From Aequorivita sp. H23M31 (GTDB taxonomy: Bacteria; Bacteroidota; Bacteroidia; Flavobacteriales; Flavobacteriaceae), in the NCBI RefSeq assembly GCF_004022485.1, contig NZ_CP034951.1, positions 2,852,001 to 2,916,000 of the forward strand: a DNA stretch of 64,000 bases. The letters are read 5' to 3'. Made by a program: the position numbers and the translations under genes. The notes below the pieces were generated by a model. It had not been told where the DNA came from, did not search any database, and saw only the letters and a list, made by a program, of their open reading frames with translations. Below, in pieces: positions 44,727-54,318 of the stretch; within the stretch, counting starts at the first letter, position 1; the number at the start of each line of letters is the position of its first letter.

Positions 44727-45914
44727 ATGAAAACAATTTTTCTTCACAAATCTAGTTTTCGTTCAAAATTATGGGGTTCTACCTTATTTTTTTTCTTATC
44801 ACTAAATGCAACGGCCCAATTTCAGATTATTGAAATGCTTTTTAATGGAGAAAGAGCGACCACCGTTAATTTAACCATTTTAGCTCCCAATGAGCGTCCC
44901 TTTACGGGTCCAGTTCCTTTTGATACCCAAAAAATATACAACTCCGGAACTACTTTTAAAACCCCCGAAGGAACTTCTATAGCTCTTTTGTGTAAAGGAC
45001 AAATGCAGGTTATGAGACCAAATTCTACCTTAAAATTAAGTTTTATAAAAAATGGAATCAAGGCCGAGACTCTTACTGGAGTGGTGCAACACGTTTTGAA
45101 GGATATAAAAAATAATCTCAGTTTTTATAAGGCCGGAAATGGGTATGCTTGGGCGCACGCTGAGGGAACCATTTTTGAGGTACAAGCTTTTGAGAAGAGT
45201 AAAAAGGCAAAATTTACAACTCAAGAAGGTACTATTTCGATAATTGAAGAGGTTCCTGTTACTATTGCAGAAAAACCTAAAAAAGAAATTAACAGAAGTG
45301 AAAAGGCGGGGGAGCGACAACTTACTACCTCAAAAAAGACCTTAAACTCTGCAGGTGATGTCTATATTACAAATGAGGTTCCTGCTATTGGATACGAAAC
45401 ATTCAAAGACGCTTTAAATTCACTCGATGACGGAATCTACAGCAGAGATAACAATGTAGATTTGGGTAATCCCGACTATGCTCTAATTGAAGAATTAGCC
45501 GGAAATTTCAGTTTATTGGGTGGCCTATATTTGGAAAACGATCAGCCAGATATGGCTATTGATCCTCTTCGGAAGGCTACAGACTATTATGAATTAACCG
45601 ATCCCGAAGGATTCTTGACTTTGGAATCTTACCTCTATCTCGCGGAGGCCTTAATTCTTTCTAAGGATGAAAACAACAAAACCGAAGGTAAAATGTCTGC
45701 CAAGGAGATTGTTAGGACCTTGGAAAAAATCTTATATGAAAATGTAGATGATTTAGGGTATGCCGTAAAAAATGGAGACCATGATCTAGTATGGGATATA
45801 AAGGATGATCTGGTAACTATTTGTGATTATTTGGGCTGGGCTTACGACTTATTGGATGAAACCGGAACGGCAAATGAATATTACCAATTTGCCGAGGAAT
45901 ATAGCAATGATTGA
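44727..45914 (+). CDS. FecR-domain protein with helical-repeat C-terminus (copy 2)
   Basis: Paralogue of the preceding FecR protein, 395 residues: signal segment near 13-31, FecR domain with SGTTFKTPEGTSIALLC and WAHAEGTIFEVQAF, then a TPR-like C-terminus (LGGLYLENDQPDMAIDPLRK). The two copies match over their whole length. The gene ends three bases before the CHASE2-TIR gene, so the two products are made together and probably interact in the periplasm through the CHASE2 domain. Confidence 0.85.
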   Translation: MKTIFLHKSSFRSKLWGSTLFFFLSLNATAQFQIIEMLFNGERATTVNLTILAPNERPFTGPVPFDTQKIYNSGTTFKTPEGTSIALLCKGQMQVMRPNSTLKLSFIKNGIKAETLTGVVQHVLKDIKNNLSFYKAGNGYAWAHAEGTIFEVQAFEKSKKAKFTTQEGTISIIEEVPVTIAEKPKKEINRSEKAGERQLTTSKKTLNSAGDVYITNEVPAIGYETFKDALNSLDDGIYSRDNNVDLGNPDYALIEELAGNFSLLGGLYLENDQPDMAIDPLRKATDYYELTDPEGFLTLESYLYLAEALILSKDENNKTEGKMSAKEIVRTLEKILYENVDDLGYAVKNGDHDLVWDIKDDLVTICDYLGWAYDLLDETGTANEYYQFAEEYSND

Positions 45915-45917
45915 TAT

Positions 45918-47528
45918 ATGAACCTTCTTACCCTTAAACGACTCGCCGTTTATCTACTCACTTTCTTTGTGATCCTTGGTCTCTCTTTTGCCTTCGCTGG
46001 TATCTGGAAGCAATGGGATAGGGGCATTTATAGATCGCTTTATATGGATAATGATTCCGCAACAGAGAAACTTAGTGGGAAAATTATGGTTGTCGATCTC
46101 GAGAAACCCGAAATGGACTCTAAAGATGCTTCCTTGGGAGTTTTCAGAAAACGTATTATTTCCTTTCTTAACACCGTAGCACACCGTGTTGAGGATAAGA
46201 AGGAATATCCGCGAGCGGTAATATTGGATATTTCTTTTTCAAAGGACTCCATAGAATTAAAGGAACTAAAGAAGGCACTGGTTTCCTTAAAGGATCAGGG
46301 AGTTAAAATATATGCCGTCTATAGTTTAAAAAGTTATTTTGAAAATGAAATGTTGGGTTTTCAAGCAAATGATGTCCAGCAAGCGACGGTTTTGTACGAT
46401 AGCGTCTTCGATGGAGGTAGATTACACGCAGGTTTTAGGATAGATGACGATCTAATAACTTATCCGTCAGATATTTTTATAAATGGAGCTTTCGATACGG
46501 TGAAAATTGAATCGGTCATTAAACGTGTGGTCTTAGATGATAGGGATGCTGATTATATTCCAGAATTTCGGCAATTTGTCGCCCCTCTTGGACCAATTGA
46601 GCCTATGTACGCCCACACTTATAACTTTGAAGAAGCCACCGGTGAAGATTTAATAGGAAAATTTGTTCCAGATAGTCCAGAAAGTTCTTCCTTAGATTTA
46701 CGTGATAAATTCATTATTGTTGGGGATTTAAAACACGATTACCAGCAGGATTTAGGAATGGCTCGAACTTATATAATGGCGTGGGCACTAAATGAAAGAA
46801 TAATTGATAGTAAAATTGCAAAACAACCACTGGATTCCGTGGCAATTATAATCGGTCAAACCATTTTCTTCAGTTTATTTACCGTCCTGATATTTGCCTT
46901 TCTTTTTAAATACTGGAAAGGATTACAAACCAAGCCGAAAATCATAGCTGTTTTAGCTTTTGTGGTGGGATTGGTTTTTTTCATTCTTTATGGAATTCTC
47001 ATTTATAATTTTGATAGAATAATTCCTATTGGCCTAACTCTTATTGGGATGGTAATTGCTACACTTTTAGCCTGGCGATTTGCGTATAAGTTTTTAGTTA
47101 CTGGCATTGCCGAAGGGTCACAGAAATATGATGTGTTTATAAGCTACTCGCACGGTAATAGTGACTGGGTAAAGAAAAATGTGCTAGAGCCATTGAGGGG
47201 ATATAGAAAACCCAATGGTGATAAGCTGAACATTTTTTTTGATGAGAAAAGTATAGGTGTTGGCGAGGCGTTTACTTCAAAATATATGTGGGCCATTGTC
47301 GATTCTAAATATTTTCTTCCCGTAATTTCAGAAGAATATTACAAAAAGAACCACTGTCGTAATGAAATGGACCTAGCGTATAAACGATATGTGGAAAAAC
47401 TGCTTCTTTTGCTCCCTATTGCGTTTTCGTATCAAGCAGTCCCCGAAATTTATAATCAGATTAATTTTGCCGATATAACTGCAACTCCCAATTTCATGGA
47501 TAAAATTAAGGAGGAATTGGAGAAATAG
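45918..47528 (+). CDS. CHASE2-TIR membrane protein
   Basis: Protein of 536 residues. One N-terminal membrane helix (about 10-30) is followed by a periplasmic CHASE2-type sensor domain (about 50-305; KIMVVDLEKPEMDS, VILDISFSK and DLRDKFIIVGDLKHDYQQD). Three membrane helices (about 312-336, 343-365, 370-393) follow, the usual CHASE2 topology. A cytoplasmic TIR domain lies at about 403-536: KYDVFISYSHGNSDW, LNIFFDEKSIGVGEAF and CRNEMDLAYKR, whose Glu (about 483) sits where catalytic TIR NADases have theirs. CHASE2 proteins usually end in a cyclase, kinase or diguanylate-cyclase domain; a TIR output is unusual. Coupled to FecR copy 2. Confidence 0.88.
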   Translation: MNLLTLKRLAVYLLTFFVILGLSFAFAGIWKQWDRGIYRSLYMDNDSATEKLSGKIMVVDLEKPEMDSKDASLGVFRKRIISFLNTVAHRVEDKKEYPRAVILDISFSKDSIELKELKKALVSLKDQGVKIYAVYSLKSYFENEMLGFQANDVQQATVLYDSVFDGGRLHAGFRIDDDLITYPSDIFINGAFDTVKIESVIKRVVLDDRDADYIPEFRQFVAPLGPIEPMYAHTYNFEEATGEDLIGKFVPDSPESSSLDLRDKFIIVGDLKHDYQQDLGMARTYIMAWALNERIIDSKIAKQPLDSVAIIIGQTIFFSLFTVLIFAFLFKYWKGLQTKPKIIAVLAFVVGLVFFILYGILIYNFDRIIPIGLTLIGMVIATLLAWRFAYKFLVTGIAEGSQKYDVFISYSHGNSDWVKKNVLEPLRGYRKPNGDKLNIFFDEKSIGVGEAFTSKYMWAIVDSKYFLPVISEEYYKKNHCRNEMDLAYKRYVEKLLLLLPIAFSYQAVPEIYNQINFADITATPNFMDKIKEELEK

Positions 47529-47637
47529 ATAAGGCGATAATACAGCGTGAAAGCTATGTTTTTTAGTCTGAATCAGACAAAAGACCACTTCGCTATAGCA
47601 CTTAAGACATAAGATTTGAATGGTTGACGCTAATAAA

Positions 47638-48822
47638 TTATTGAATAACTTTCAAAATACTATCGATTTCTTTTTCGGTATTTTCATCATATCCCGTTTT
47701 CGAGTAGACAATTTTTCCATTTTTATCAGTCATAAATAAAGTAGGATAGCTCCAGACGTTGAATTTTTTGACTGTAGTCGAATCTACGAAAACAATTGGA
47801 TAATCCATTTTATGATATTTTATAAAATCCAAAAGTTTCGTCTTGGAAACAGAATCATTATCAAATGGGTTGAGCCCAATGATCTTTATGTTCTGATCTT
47901 TATATTTTTGATGCAATCTGTTGAGTTGTGGAATGGTTTGAACACATGGCTGACATGAGCGGTACCAAAAATCGAAAAGTACAATCTTGTCTTTAAGATC
48001 AGTGGATTTAAAGAGCTCTTTTCTCTGTGGAAAGTACTCTCCTTTAAACTTTGGGACTTTGGAACCATTTTTTAAAGGCGCAGTTTCTTCTTCAGTGCGA
48101 GGTTTGAAATCTTTGAATATGTATTGCTTTGTAAGCGCTTGGAACCGATTTTCTAAGTCTTTCGCAGTTGAGGTGTTAAATTGGATATTGTATAAGTCCC
48201 ACTGATTATACTGAATGAGATTATCCAATTCTGCTTGGTAGGTTTTCCTTAGAATGTGATTGTTAGAAGAATCTATTATGAGTTCTAAAGACTGATTGAT
48301 CACTGGAGGATCGTCTTTTACTCTTATTTGAATCTTTTCAATGTCATTTTCCTTTGAATAAGAAATAACGTTTGAAGAATCCGTGGCAGCCTTTTTTAAT
48401 TTCTGAGGATTTAGGAAATTGATGTTAATAACTTCACCATCGACCATCCCTGTAATGGAGGATGGAGGATTTTTTTCAAGATCAAATCGAGTAACTTCTT
48501 TTTTATTGTGGTCAATGTAATAGAGATCGGATAGGTCGTAATATTTTGTAAAGTTATTCAGACTGTCTTTGCGGCTATACCAAATGTATCCGCCAAAGAG
48601 GGAATCTTTTTCAGATTTAATAAGAATGCAATGCGCTTTTAATTTGGTAGTATCGTCATAATCGAAAAACTTAATTCTATAATCAACATCATATTCAATG
48701 GAAAGTTTATCCGAATACGCTTTAAGAAATTCAGAAAAGTTTTCCTTTCCAGTTTTCTCCTTTTCCACACATCCAATAAAAAGAGAGACTGCCAATGCGA
48801 AAAAGATAGATCTGCGTTTCAT
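47638..48822 (-). CDS. TlpA-like thioredoxin-fold lipoprotein
   Basis: Lipoprotein of 394 residues with signal SIFFALAVSLFIGC. An N-terminal domain of about 240 residues has LolA-like or DUF4369-like beta character. The C-terminal thioredoxin fold (about 255-390) has the active site FWYRSCQPCVQTIP and cis-Pro region WSYPTLFM. Such proteins act as periplasmic thiol-disulfide oxidoreductases. No cytochrome-c maturation genes are near. Encoded alone. Confidence 0.88.
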   Translation of the reverse strand: MKRRSIFFALAVSLFIGCVEKEKTGKENFSEFLKAYSDKLSIEYDVDYRIKFFDYDDTTKLKAHCILIKSEKDSLFGGYIWYSRKDSLNNFTKYYDLSDLYYIDHNKKEVTRFDLEKNPPSSITGMVDGEVININFLNPQKLKKAATDSSNVISYSKENDIEKIQIRVKDDPPVINQSLELIIDSSNNHILRKTYQAELDNLIQYNQWDLYNIQFNTSTAKDLENRFQALTKQYIFKDFKPRTEEETAPLKNGSKVPKFKGEYFPQRKELFKSTDLKDKIVLFDFWYRSCQPCVQTIPQLNRLHQKYKDQNIKIIGLNPFDNDSVSKTKLLDFIKYHKMDYPIVFVDSTTVKKFNVWSYPTLFMTDKNGKIVYSKTGYDENTEKEIDSILKVIQ

Positions 48823-48938
48823 TATTTCTGCTCTTTTTTCTAAAGATAGCTTCTAAATCAATCTAATTACTAAATCAGTTTCGCCCGAGTATTATTCAGG
48901 GATTACCCTAACTACTGCCACTGAACACTGCCCACTTA

Positions 48939-51782
48939 TTAATGTGCCTCCAACCAATTTTCCCCAACACCCAAATCTACATCCAAAGGAACAATAAGCT
49001 TAAATGCGTTTTCCATCTCGTGTTTTACCAGAGTTTTAAGATCTTCCAATTCTGGTTTATAAGCGTCAAAGACCAATTCATCATGGACCTGAAGCAGCAT
49101 CTTACTTTTAAAACCTTTTTCTTCAAGCTTTTTATGGATATTTATCATGGCAATTTTTATGATATCTGCCGCACTTCCTTGTATTGGGGCATTTACCGCG
49201 TTTCGTTCCGCCGCGCCACGAACTATTTGATTGCTTCCATTTATATCCTTTAAATACCGCCTTCTTCCCAAAACGGTTTGTACATATCCGTTTTCACGGG
49301 CAAATTGTATTTGTTCACTTATATAGTTCCGTAGTTTTGGATACGTTTTATAATAGGTTTCGATCAATTCCTTGGCTTCGGATCTGGAAAGATCTGTTTG
49401 ATTACTCAATCCAAATGCGGAAACTCCATAGATAATCCCAAAATTAACCGTTTTAGCATTATTTCTATGTTCTCGTGTAACCTCTTCAATCGGAATATTA
49501 AAAACCCGTGATGCTGTGGAAGCGTGAATATCCTCTCCATTTTTAAAAGCCTCGATCATATTGTCCTCTTCACTTAAAGCGGCGATAATGCGAAGTTCAA
49601 TTTGCGAATAATCTGCCGCCATCAAAACATAATCTTCATTTCGTGGAATAAAAGCCTTTCGCACTTGACGTCCTCGCTCCGTTCTAATGGGAATATTCTG
49701 AAGGTTGGGATTATTGCTGCTCAATCGGCCAGTTGCGGCAACCGTTTGCATATATTCGGTATGAACGCGATTGGTGCTTTTGGCTATTTCATTGGGAAGA
49801 GCATCTACATAGGTGCTTTTTAATTTCGCTAAACCTCGATATTCAAGAACATCCTGTATAATTTTATGATCTTTAGCTAATTCTGAAAGGACATCTTCCG
49901 CGGTGGAAAATTGACCGGTTTTTGTTTTTTTCGGCTTTTCTATCAATTTCATTTTTCCGAAGAGAATCTCTCCAAGCTGTTTTGGGGAAGCAATATTAAA
50001 TTCTTCCTCGGCTTCTTCATATATATTCTTTTCAAGTTGAAGAATATCTGTATCGAGGTCTTCGGAAAGAGAGCCAAGGAAATCCTTATCTAGGTTAATA
50101 CCTTCCATTTCCATATCCGCCAAAACACGCAACAAGGGAATTTCGATTGTATCAAAAAGTTCTTGTGTACTGGCTTCTCCCAATTCATTTTCAAAATGAT
50201 TTTTTAGTTGAAAAGTGACGTCGGCATTTTCTACAGCATATTCCGTCTGTTTTTCCATAGCGACATCGCGCATGTTTATTTGGTTCTTCCCTTTTTTGCC
50301 AATTACTTCTTCAATTAAAATAGGGGTGTAATTGAGATAGGTTTCGCTTAATACATACATATCATGGCGCATATCTGGATTGATAAGGTAATGTGCGAGC
50401 ATGGTATCGAATAGTTTCCCCTTTACGCTTACATCATATTTTGCAAGCATTTTAAGATCGTTCTTTAAATTTTGGCCAATTTTTTCAATGGATTCATCTT
50501 CAAAGAAATCCCGCAATTCCTCTATCAATAATTGCGCTTCCATTTTATTCTCGGGGAAGGGAAGGTAAAATCCTTTTCCTTTTTCCCAAGAAAATGCGAT
50601 ACCGACCAATTCTGCTTCCAAGCAATCCATGCTGGTAGTTTGGGTATCAAAACAGACGCTTTTTTGTTTCATCAAATTTTGTAGAAACAACTTTTTACCC
50701 ATTCCAGGCCAAACCGTCTGATAAAAATGTTCGGTATTTTCTATGGTATTTCTAGAGTTGAAGTTTTTTATTTCCGCAGGTTCCCCATCTCCTCCAAAGA
50801 GACTGAATTGTCCACTGCCTGCTTCAATATTACGAGCAGGAGTGGGAGTATCCCGTATTGACGAGTTTTCTGCCCGTTGTTGTTCATTGGAGACTTCCGA
50901 AGTAAACAATCTTAAAAACTGCTCTTTAAGTCGTCTAAACTCTAAGTCTTCAAAAATTTGCTGCACTTTTTCCCCATCGGGCATGGAAAGTTGATAATCT
51001 TCTTCGTGAAACGTAACCTCGCATTCAGTAAAAATAGTTGCAAGTTTTTTGGACAGAATCCCCAATTCCGCATTCTCTTCTACTTTCTCTCTCATCCTGC
51101 CTTTAAGCATGTGGGTATTTGCCAAAAGATTTTCCATAGAGCCAAATTCCTCCAAAAATTTCTTGGCCGTTTTATCGCCAACGCCGGGTAATCCAGGGAT
51201 GTTATCACTAGCATCGCCCATCATTCCCAAATAATCGATAACCTGTTCTGGTCGTTCTACCCCGAAGCGTTTTTTAACTTCGTCAATTCCCCAAATTTCT
51301 ATGGCATTTCCCATTCGTGCTGGGCGGTACATAAAAATGTTTTCGGAAACCAATTGTGCGAAATCTTTATCGGGAGTTACCATATAAACCTGATATCCTT
51401 GTTTTTCGGCCTGTTTGGCAAGAGTTCCGATAATATCGTCGGCTTCCAATCCTGAGAGTTCCACGCAGGGAATATGCATGGCCTTAATAATTTCCTGAAT
51501 TATAGGAATGGATTCTTTAATTACATCGGGTGTAGCATCCCTATTTCCTTTATAATCAGGGAAAAGTTCAGTACGCTCTGCGCTTCCATCTTTATCAAAA
51601 CAAACAGCAAGGTGGTCCGGACGTTCGCGTCGAATTACATCAAAAAGTGAATTCATAAATCCGAGAACAGCTGAGGTATCTTGACCTTTAGAATTTATGG
51701 TCGGATTTTTTATAAGTGCATAATACCCACGAAAAATTAGGGCATAGGCATCTAGGAGGAATAGTCTTTTTTGAGTGGACAT
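48939..51782 (-). CDS. polA: DNA polymerase I
   Basis: Repair and Okazaki-fragment polymerase, 947 residues. The 5'-3' exonuclease domain is N-terminal (LLDAYALIFRGYYALI, GLEADDIIGTLA, GDASDNIPGLPGVGDKTA). A 3'-5' exonuclease-like domain lies at about 365-560, and the polymerase domain follows (DYSQIELRIIAALS, RRYLKDINGSNQ, LLQVHDELVFDA). Exonuclease motif I reads VCFDTQTTSMD, with Gln where DTE is normal; motif II (IGQNLKNDLKML) and motif III (YAVENADVT) keep their acids. Polymerase residues look complete. Confidence 0.96.
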   Translation of the reverse strand: MSTQKRLFLLDAYALIFRGYYALIKNPTINSKGQDTSAVLGFMNSLFDVIRRERPDHLAVCFDKDGSAERTELFPDYKGNRDATPDVIKESIPIIQEIIKAMHIPCVELSGLEADDIIGTLAKQAEKQGYQVYMVTPDKDFAQLVSENIFMYRPARMGNAIEIWGIDEVKKRFGVERPEQVIDYLGMMGDASDNIPGLPGVGDKTAKKFLEEFGSMENLLANTHMLKGRMREKVEENAELGILSKKLATIFTECEVTFHEEDYQLSMPDGEKVQQIFEDLEFRRLKEQFLRLFTSEVSNEQQRAENSSIRDTPTPARNIEAGSGQFSLFGGDGEPAEIKNFNSRNTIENTEHFYQTVWPGMGKKLFLQNLMKQKSVCFDTQTTSMDCLEAELVGIAFSWEKGKGFYLPFPENKMEAQLLIEELRDFFEDESIEKIGQNLKNDLKMLAKYDVSVKGKLFDTMLAHYLINPDMRHDMYVLSETYLNYTPILIEEVIGKKGKNQINMRDVAMEKQTEYAVENADVTFQLKNHFENELGEASTQELFDTIEIPLLRVLADMEMEGINLDKDFLGSLSEDLDTDILQLEKNIYEEAEEEFNIASPKQLGEILFGKMKLIEKPKKTKTGQFSTAEDVLSELAKDHKIIQDVLEYRGLAKLKSTYVDALPNEIAKSTNRVHTEYMQTVAATGRLSSNNPNLQNIPIRTERGRQVRKAFIPRNEDYVLMAADYSQIELRIIAALSEEDNMIEAFKNGEDIHASTASRVFNIPIEEVTREHRNNAKTVNFGIIYGVSAFGLSNQTDLSRSEAKELIETYYKTYPKLRNYISEQIQFARENGYVQTVLGRRRYLKDINGSNQIVRGAAERNAVNAPIQGSAADIIKIAMINIHKKLEEKGFKSKMLLQVHDELVFDAYKPELEDLKTLVKHEMENAFKLIVPLDVDLGVGENWLEAH

Positions 51783-52052
51783 GAATAATTTTTAATTTGA
51801 AAATTGGTATCTCCGCGAATTTACTCGCAGACGTCTTTTTAATGGATAACTTGAAAATAACGTTTTCAACTGAAATTCAATCACCTCCATCAATCTGTCA
51901 ACAAGTATTTTCAATATCTTCAAAAATAAAAATAACCCTTCACAATTGAATGCTTTTCGGTGGAAAAGAAATTTTGGTATTTCTTCTATTGGCATCAGAA
52001 TAAATAGTACCGCAAGTTAGAAGAGGAAAGCTATATATTGGGTTAAAATTAG
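51783..52052. other. Intergenic region upstream of polA, no gene seen
   Basis: A/T-rich. It contains a frame on the minus strand without recognisable motifs (51792-51995) that I do not consider a gene. The polA promoter should be here. Confidence 0.5.
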
Positions 52053-52214
52053 TTCTTTAATCAAAAAAAAACAGGGATTCGTGACTTGCTTAAAAAGAAA
52101 GAGGTAAAAGCTATTTTAGAAAGTGGAAAACAAATAAGTGATTTAAAAGTGCTTAATTATTTTACTAATCATATTCCAGATGGAACGAGACCTCACGAGT
52201 TTTTGAATCTGTAA
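52053..52214 (+). pseudogene. Short open frame without start, probable gene remnant
   Basis: A 53-codon open frame without start codon encodes TGIRDLLKKKEVKAILES, then GKQISDLKVLNYFTNHIPDG and ends RPHEFLNL. Composition is protein-like and it ends in a clean stop. I do not recognise the family; it is probably the tail of a lost gene. Confidence 0.35.
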
Positions 52215-52273
52215 GGTGTTTTTTAATTCAAATTTAAAAGCAAACTGTATTTTTGCTAGAACAAATAATATCA

Positions 52274-53212
52274 ATGGAACATAAAAAATTCAGTATAGCC
52301 ATTCACGGTGGTGCAGGTACTCTCGTAAAAGGATTAATGACCCCTGAAAAAGAAGGGCAGTATAAAGCAGCTTTGGAATATGCTTTAGAAAGTGGATATA
52401 AGATCCTTGAATCGGGAGGATGCGCTATTGATGCTGTTGAAGCTGCTGTAAGAAAACTGGAAAACTCACCACTTTTCAATGCTGGAAAGGGAAGCGTCTT
52501 CACTAATGAAGGCACGCACGAAATGGATGCTGCTATAATGGATGGAAAAACTTTGGAAGCAGGTGCCGTTTCCTTGATTACTGGAATTAAAAATCCCGTA
52601 GCCTTGGCGAGAGATGTTATGGAAAAGAGTAATCACGTCTTTTTGGCCGGAGAAGGTGCGATGCGTTTTGCAGATAGTTTAGGATATAAATTGGAATCAC
52701 AAGAATATTTTTATGACGAATTCCGATATCAACAATGGCAAGAAATTAAAGATAGCGATGATTTTCAACTGGATCACAGTGACAAAAAAGATAGTAAGTT
52801 TGGTACGGTAGGAGCAGTGGCTTGTGATAAAAATGGGAATATTGCCGCAGCAACTTCAACGGGCGGAATGACCAATAAACGCTGGGGACGGGTAGGGGAT
52901 AGTCCAATTATTGGTGCTGGAAATTACGCCAATAACAAAACCTGTGCGGTAAGTTGTACGGGTAGCGGCGAGTTCTTTATCCGTGGAGTGGTGGCTTATG
53001 ATGTTTCCTGTTTAATGGAATATAAAGGAATGACTTTAGAAAAAGCCACTTCCGAAGTAATAAATAAAAGAGTTCTGGAAATTGGTGGAGATGGCGGATT
53101 GGTTGCCGTTGATGCACAAGGAAACATTGCCATGCCCTTCAATACCGAAGGAATGTACCGTGGATTTAAGACTTCTGAAGGGGAAGCGGGGATATTAATT
53201 TATGGGAATTAG
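52274..53212 (+). CDS. Isoaspartyl peptidase / type III L-asparaginase (Ntn hydrolase)
   Basis: Cytoplasmic Ntn hydrolase of 312 residues from MEHKKFSIAIHGGAG; a longer frame starting from TTG is less likely. It is made as a precursor that cleaves itself before the threonine in SKFGTVGAVACD, and the new Thr is the nucleophile. Further motifs are AATSTGGMTNKRWGRVGDSP and GAGNYANN. It hydrolyses beta-aspartyl dipeptides. Next to cyanophycinase and cyanophycin synthetase, the likely substrate is beta-Asp-Arg released from cyanophycin. Confidence 0.93.
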   Translation: MEHKKFSIAIHGGAGTLVKGLMTPEKEGQYKAALEYALESGYKILESGGCAIDAVEAAVRKLENSPLFNAGKGSVFTNEGTHEMDAAIMDGKTLEAGAVSLITGIKNPVALARDVMEKSNHVFLAGEGAMRFADSLGYKLESQEYFYDEFRYQQWQEIKDSDDFQLDHSDKKDSKFGTVGAVACDKNGNIAAATSTGGMTNKRWGRVGDSPIIGAGNYANNKTCAVSCTGSGEFFIRGVVAYDVSCLMEYKGMTLEKATSEVINKRVLEIGGDGGLVAVDAQGNIAMPFNTEGMYRGFKTSEGEAGILIYGN

Positions 53213-53223
53213 ACATAATTTTA

Positions 53224-53262
53224 AATTCTGAATTCAGAATTCAGAATTCAGAATCCAGAATT
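53224..53262. repeat. Palindromic AATTCAGA/TCTGAATT array
   Basis: Tandem inverted units as at 37298-37335, placed between the convergent isoaspartyl peptidase and cyanophycinase genes; could act as a bidirectional hairpin. Confidence 0.6.
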
Positions 53263-53350
53263 ATGGAGAAACTTTGTTATTAACTTTAAACTGACCACTC
53301 TTGTCCGCCGGAGCTTTAAGCGTAGACAGAGGAGACCACTGACCACTAAA

Positions 53351-54223
53351 TCACAGCGTCTCCACATCCGTTAGCTTAAGGTGCATCGGGGAGAAAACTA
53401 CCTTTCTCTTTTTAATGTTAAGTTCATCACCATTAGCAAGAATATGGATTTTAAGGTTGGTTATAGACATTGGAGAGCCCTCTTTAACTACCGCTTGATT
53501 ATTGTGAATTAACCTGCGGGGATCGAATAGAATAACCATTCCGGAGCCAATTACTTCACATTCATTACCATTTTTGATAACTAAGCCAGTGTCTTCCGCC
53601 AATCCAATTCCTATTAACTTGGGAAATCGAGCTACCGCTTCAGCAAGTCTTCCAAAACGGCCTCGCCGGATAAAATGGGAATCGATTATAAAATTGTGGA
53701 TATAACCCATTCCTTTGCCCATTCCGGTGGCGCCTTTTGTAAAAGCTTCTTGAACGCCTCCGCCAGTAATCATTTCTTCGCCCATACACATGGCACCCGC
53801 ACTTGTTCCAGCAATGACAAACCTTTCGTTGTGATACCTATCCTTAATGATATCATCAAGGGCGGTTCCGCCAATATATTTAACGATTTTGGATTGATCA
53901 CCACCACTGAACATTACGCAGTCTGCTTTTCTCATCAATTCCAGATATTCTGGAGTTTCAGCATCTTCACGGCTTCTTATGTCCATTATATGAACGCGCT
54001 CACACCCCAATTTGTCAAAAGCTTCCCGATAATTTCTGCTTACCTCAACGGGTATGCTTGAAGCTGTGGGGATTACAATTACGGTTGCTTGTTTTCCACC
54101 GCTCTCTTTTAATATTCGGGATAAAATTCCTTCTGTTATATATTCAAGGGTATATCTTTCGTTTTCTCCGTTCCCTTTGTCCTCATTACCACCTATTGGT
54201 ATTAGAATTCCTTTTACGCTCAT
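53351..54223 (-). CDS. cphB: Cyanophycinase
   Basis: Serine exopeptidase of the S51 group that cuts cyanophycin (Asp-Arg polymer) into beta-Asp-Arg dipeptides. The 290-residue protein opens with GILIPIGGNEDKG and has VMFSGGDQSKIVKYIGG and the nucleophile motif IAGTSAGAMCMGEEM. No signal peptide is seen, so it is the intracellular form. It is divergent from cphA with 95 bases between them, which must hold both promoters. Confidence 0.94.
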   Translation of the reverse strand: MSVKGILIPIGGNEDKGNGENERYTLEYITEGILSRILKESGGKQATVIVIPTASSIPVEVSRNYREAFDKLGCERVHIMDIRSREDAETPEYLELMRKADCVMFSGGDQSKIVKYIGGTALDDIIKDRYHNERFVIAGTSAGAMCMGEEMITGGGVQEAFTKGATGMGKGMGYIHNFIIDSHFIRRGRFGRLAEAVARFPKLIGIGLAEDTGLVIKNGNECEVIGSGMVILFDPRRLIHNNQAVVKEGSPMSITNLKIHILANGDELNIKKRKVVFSPMHLKLTDVETL

Positions 54224-54318
54224 GAATTAATTTAATTTGGGGACAAAAATACAGTAAATGTTATAGAAATTAATTATATATTTATCAAATCCGAAATTGA
54301 AAATTTAAAAATTTACAT

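Noticed and set aside
51792..51995. Small gene upstream of polA on the minus strand
   Set aside because: No recognisable motif, no promoter-like site, and composition like spacer DNA.
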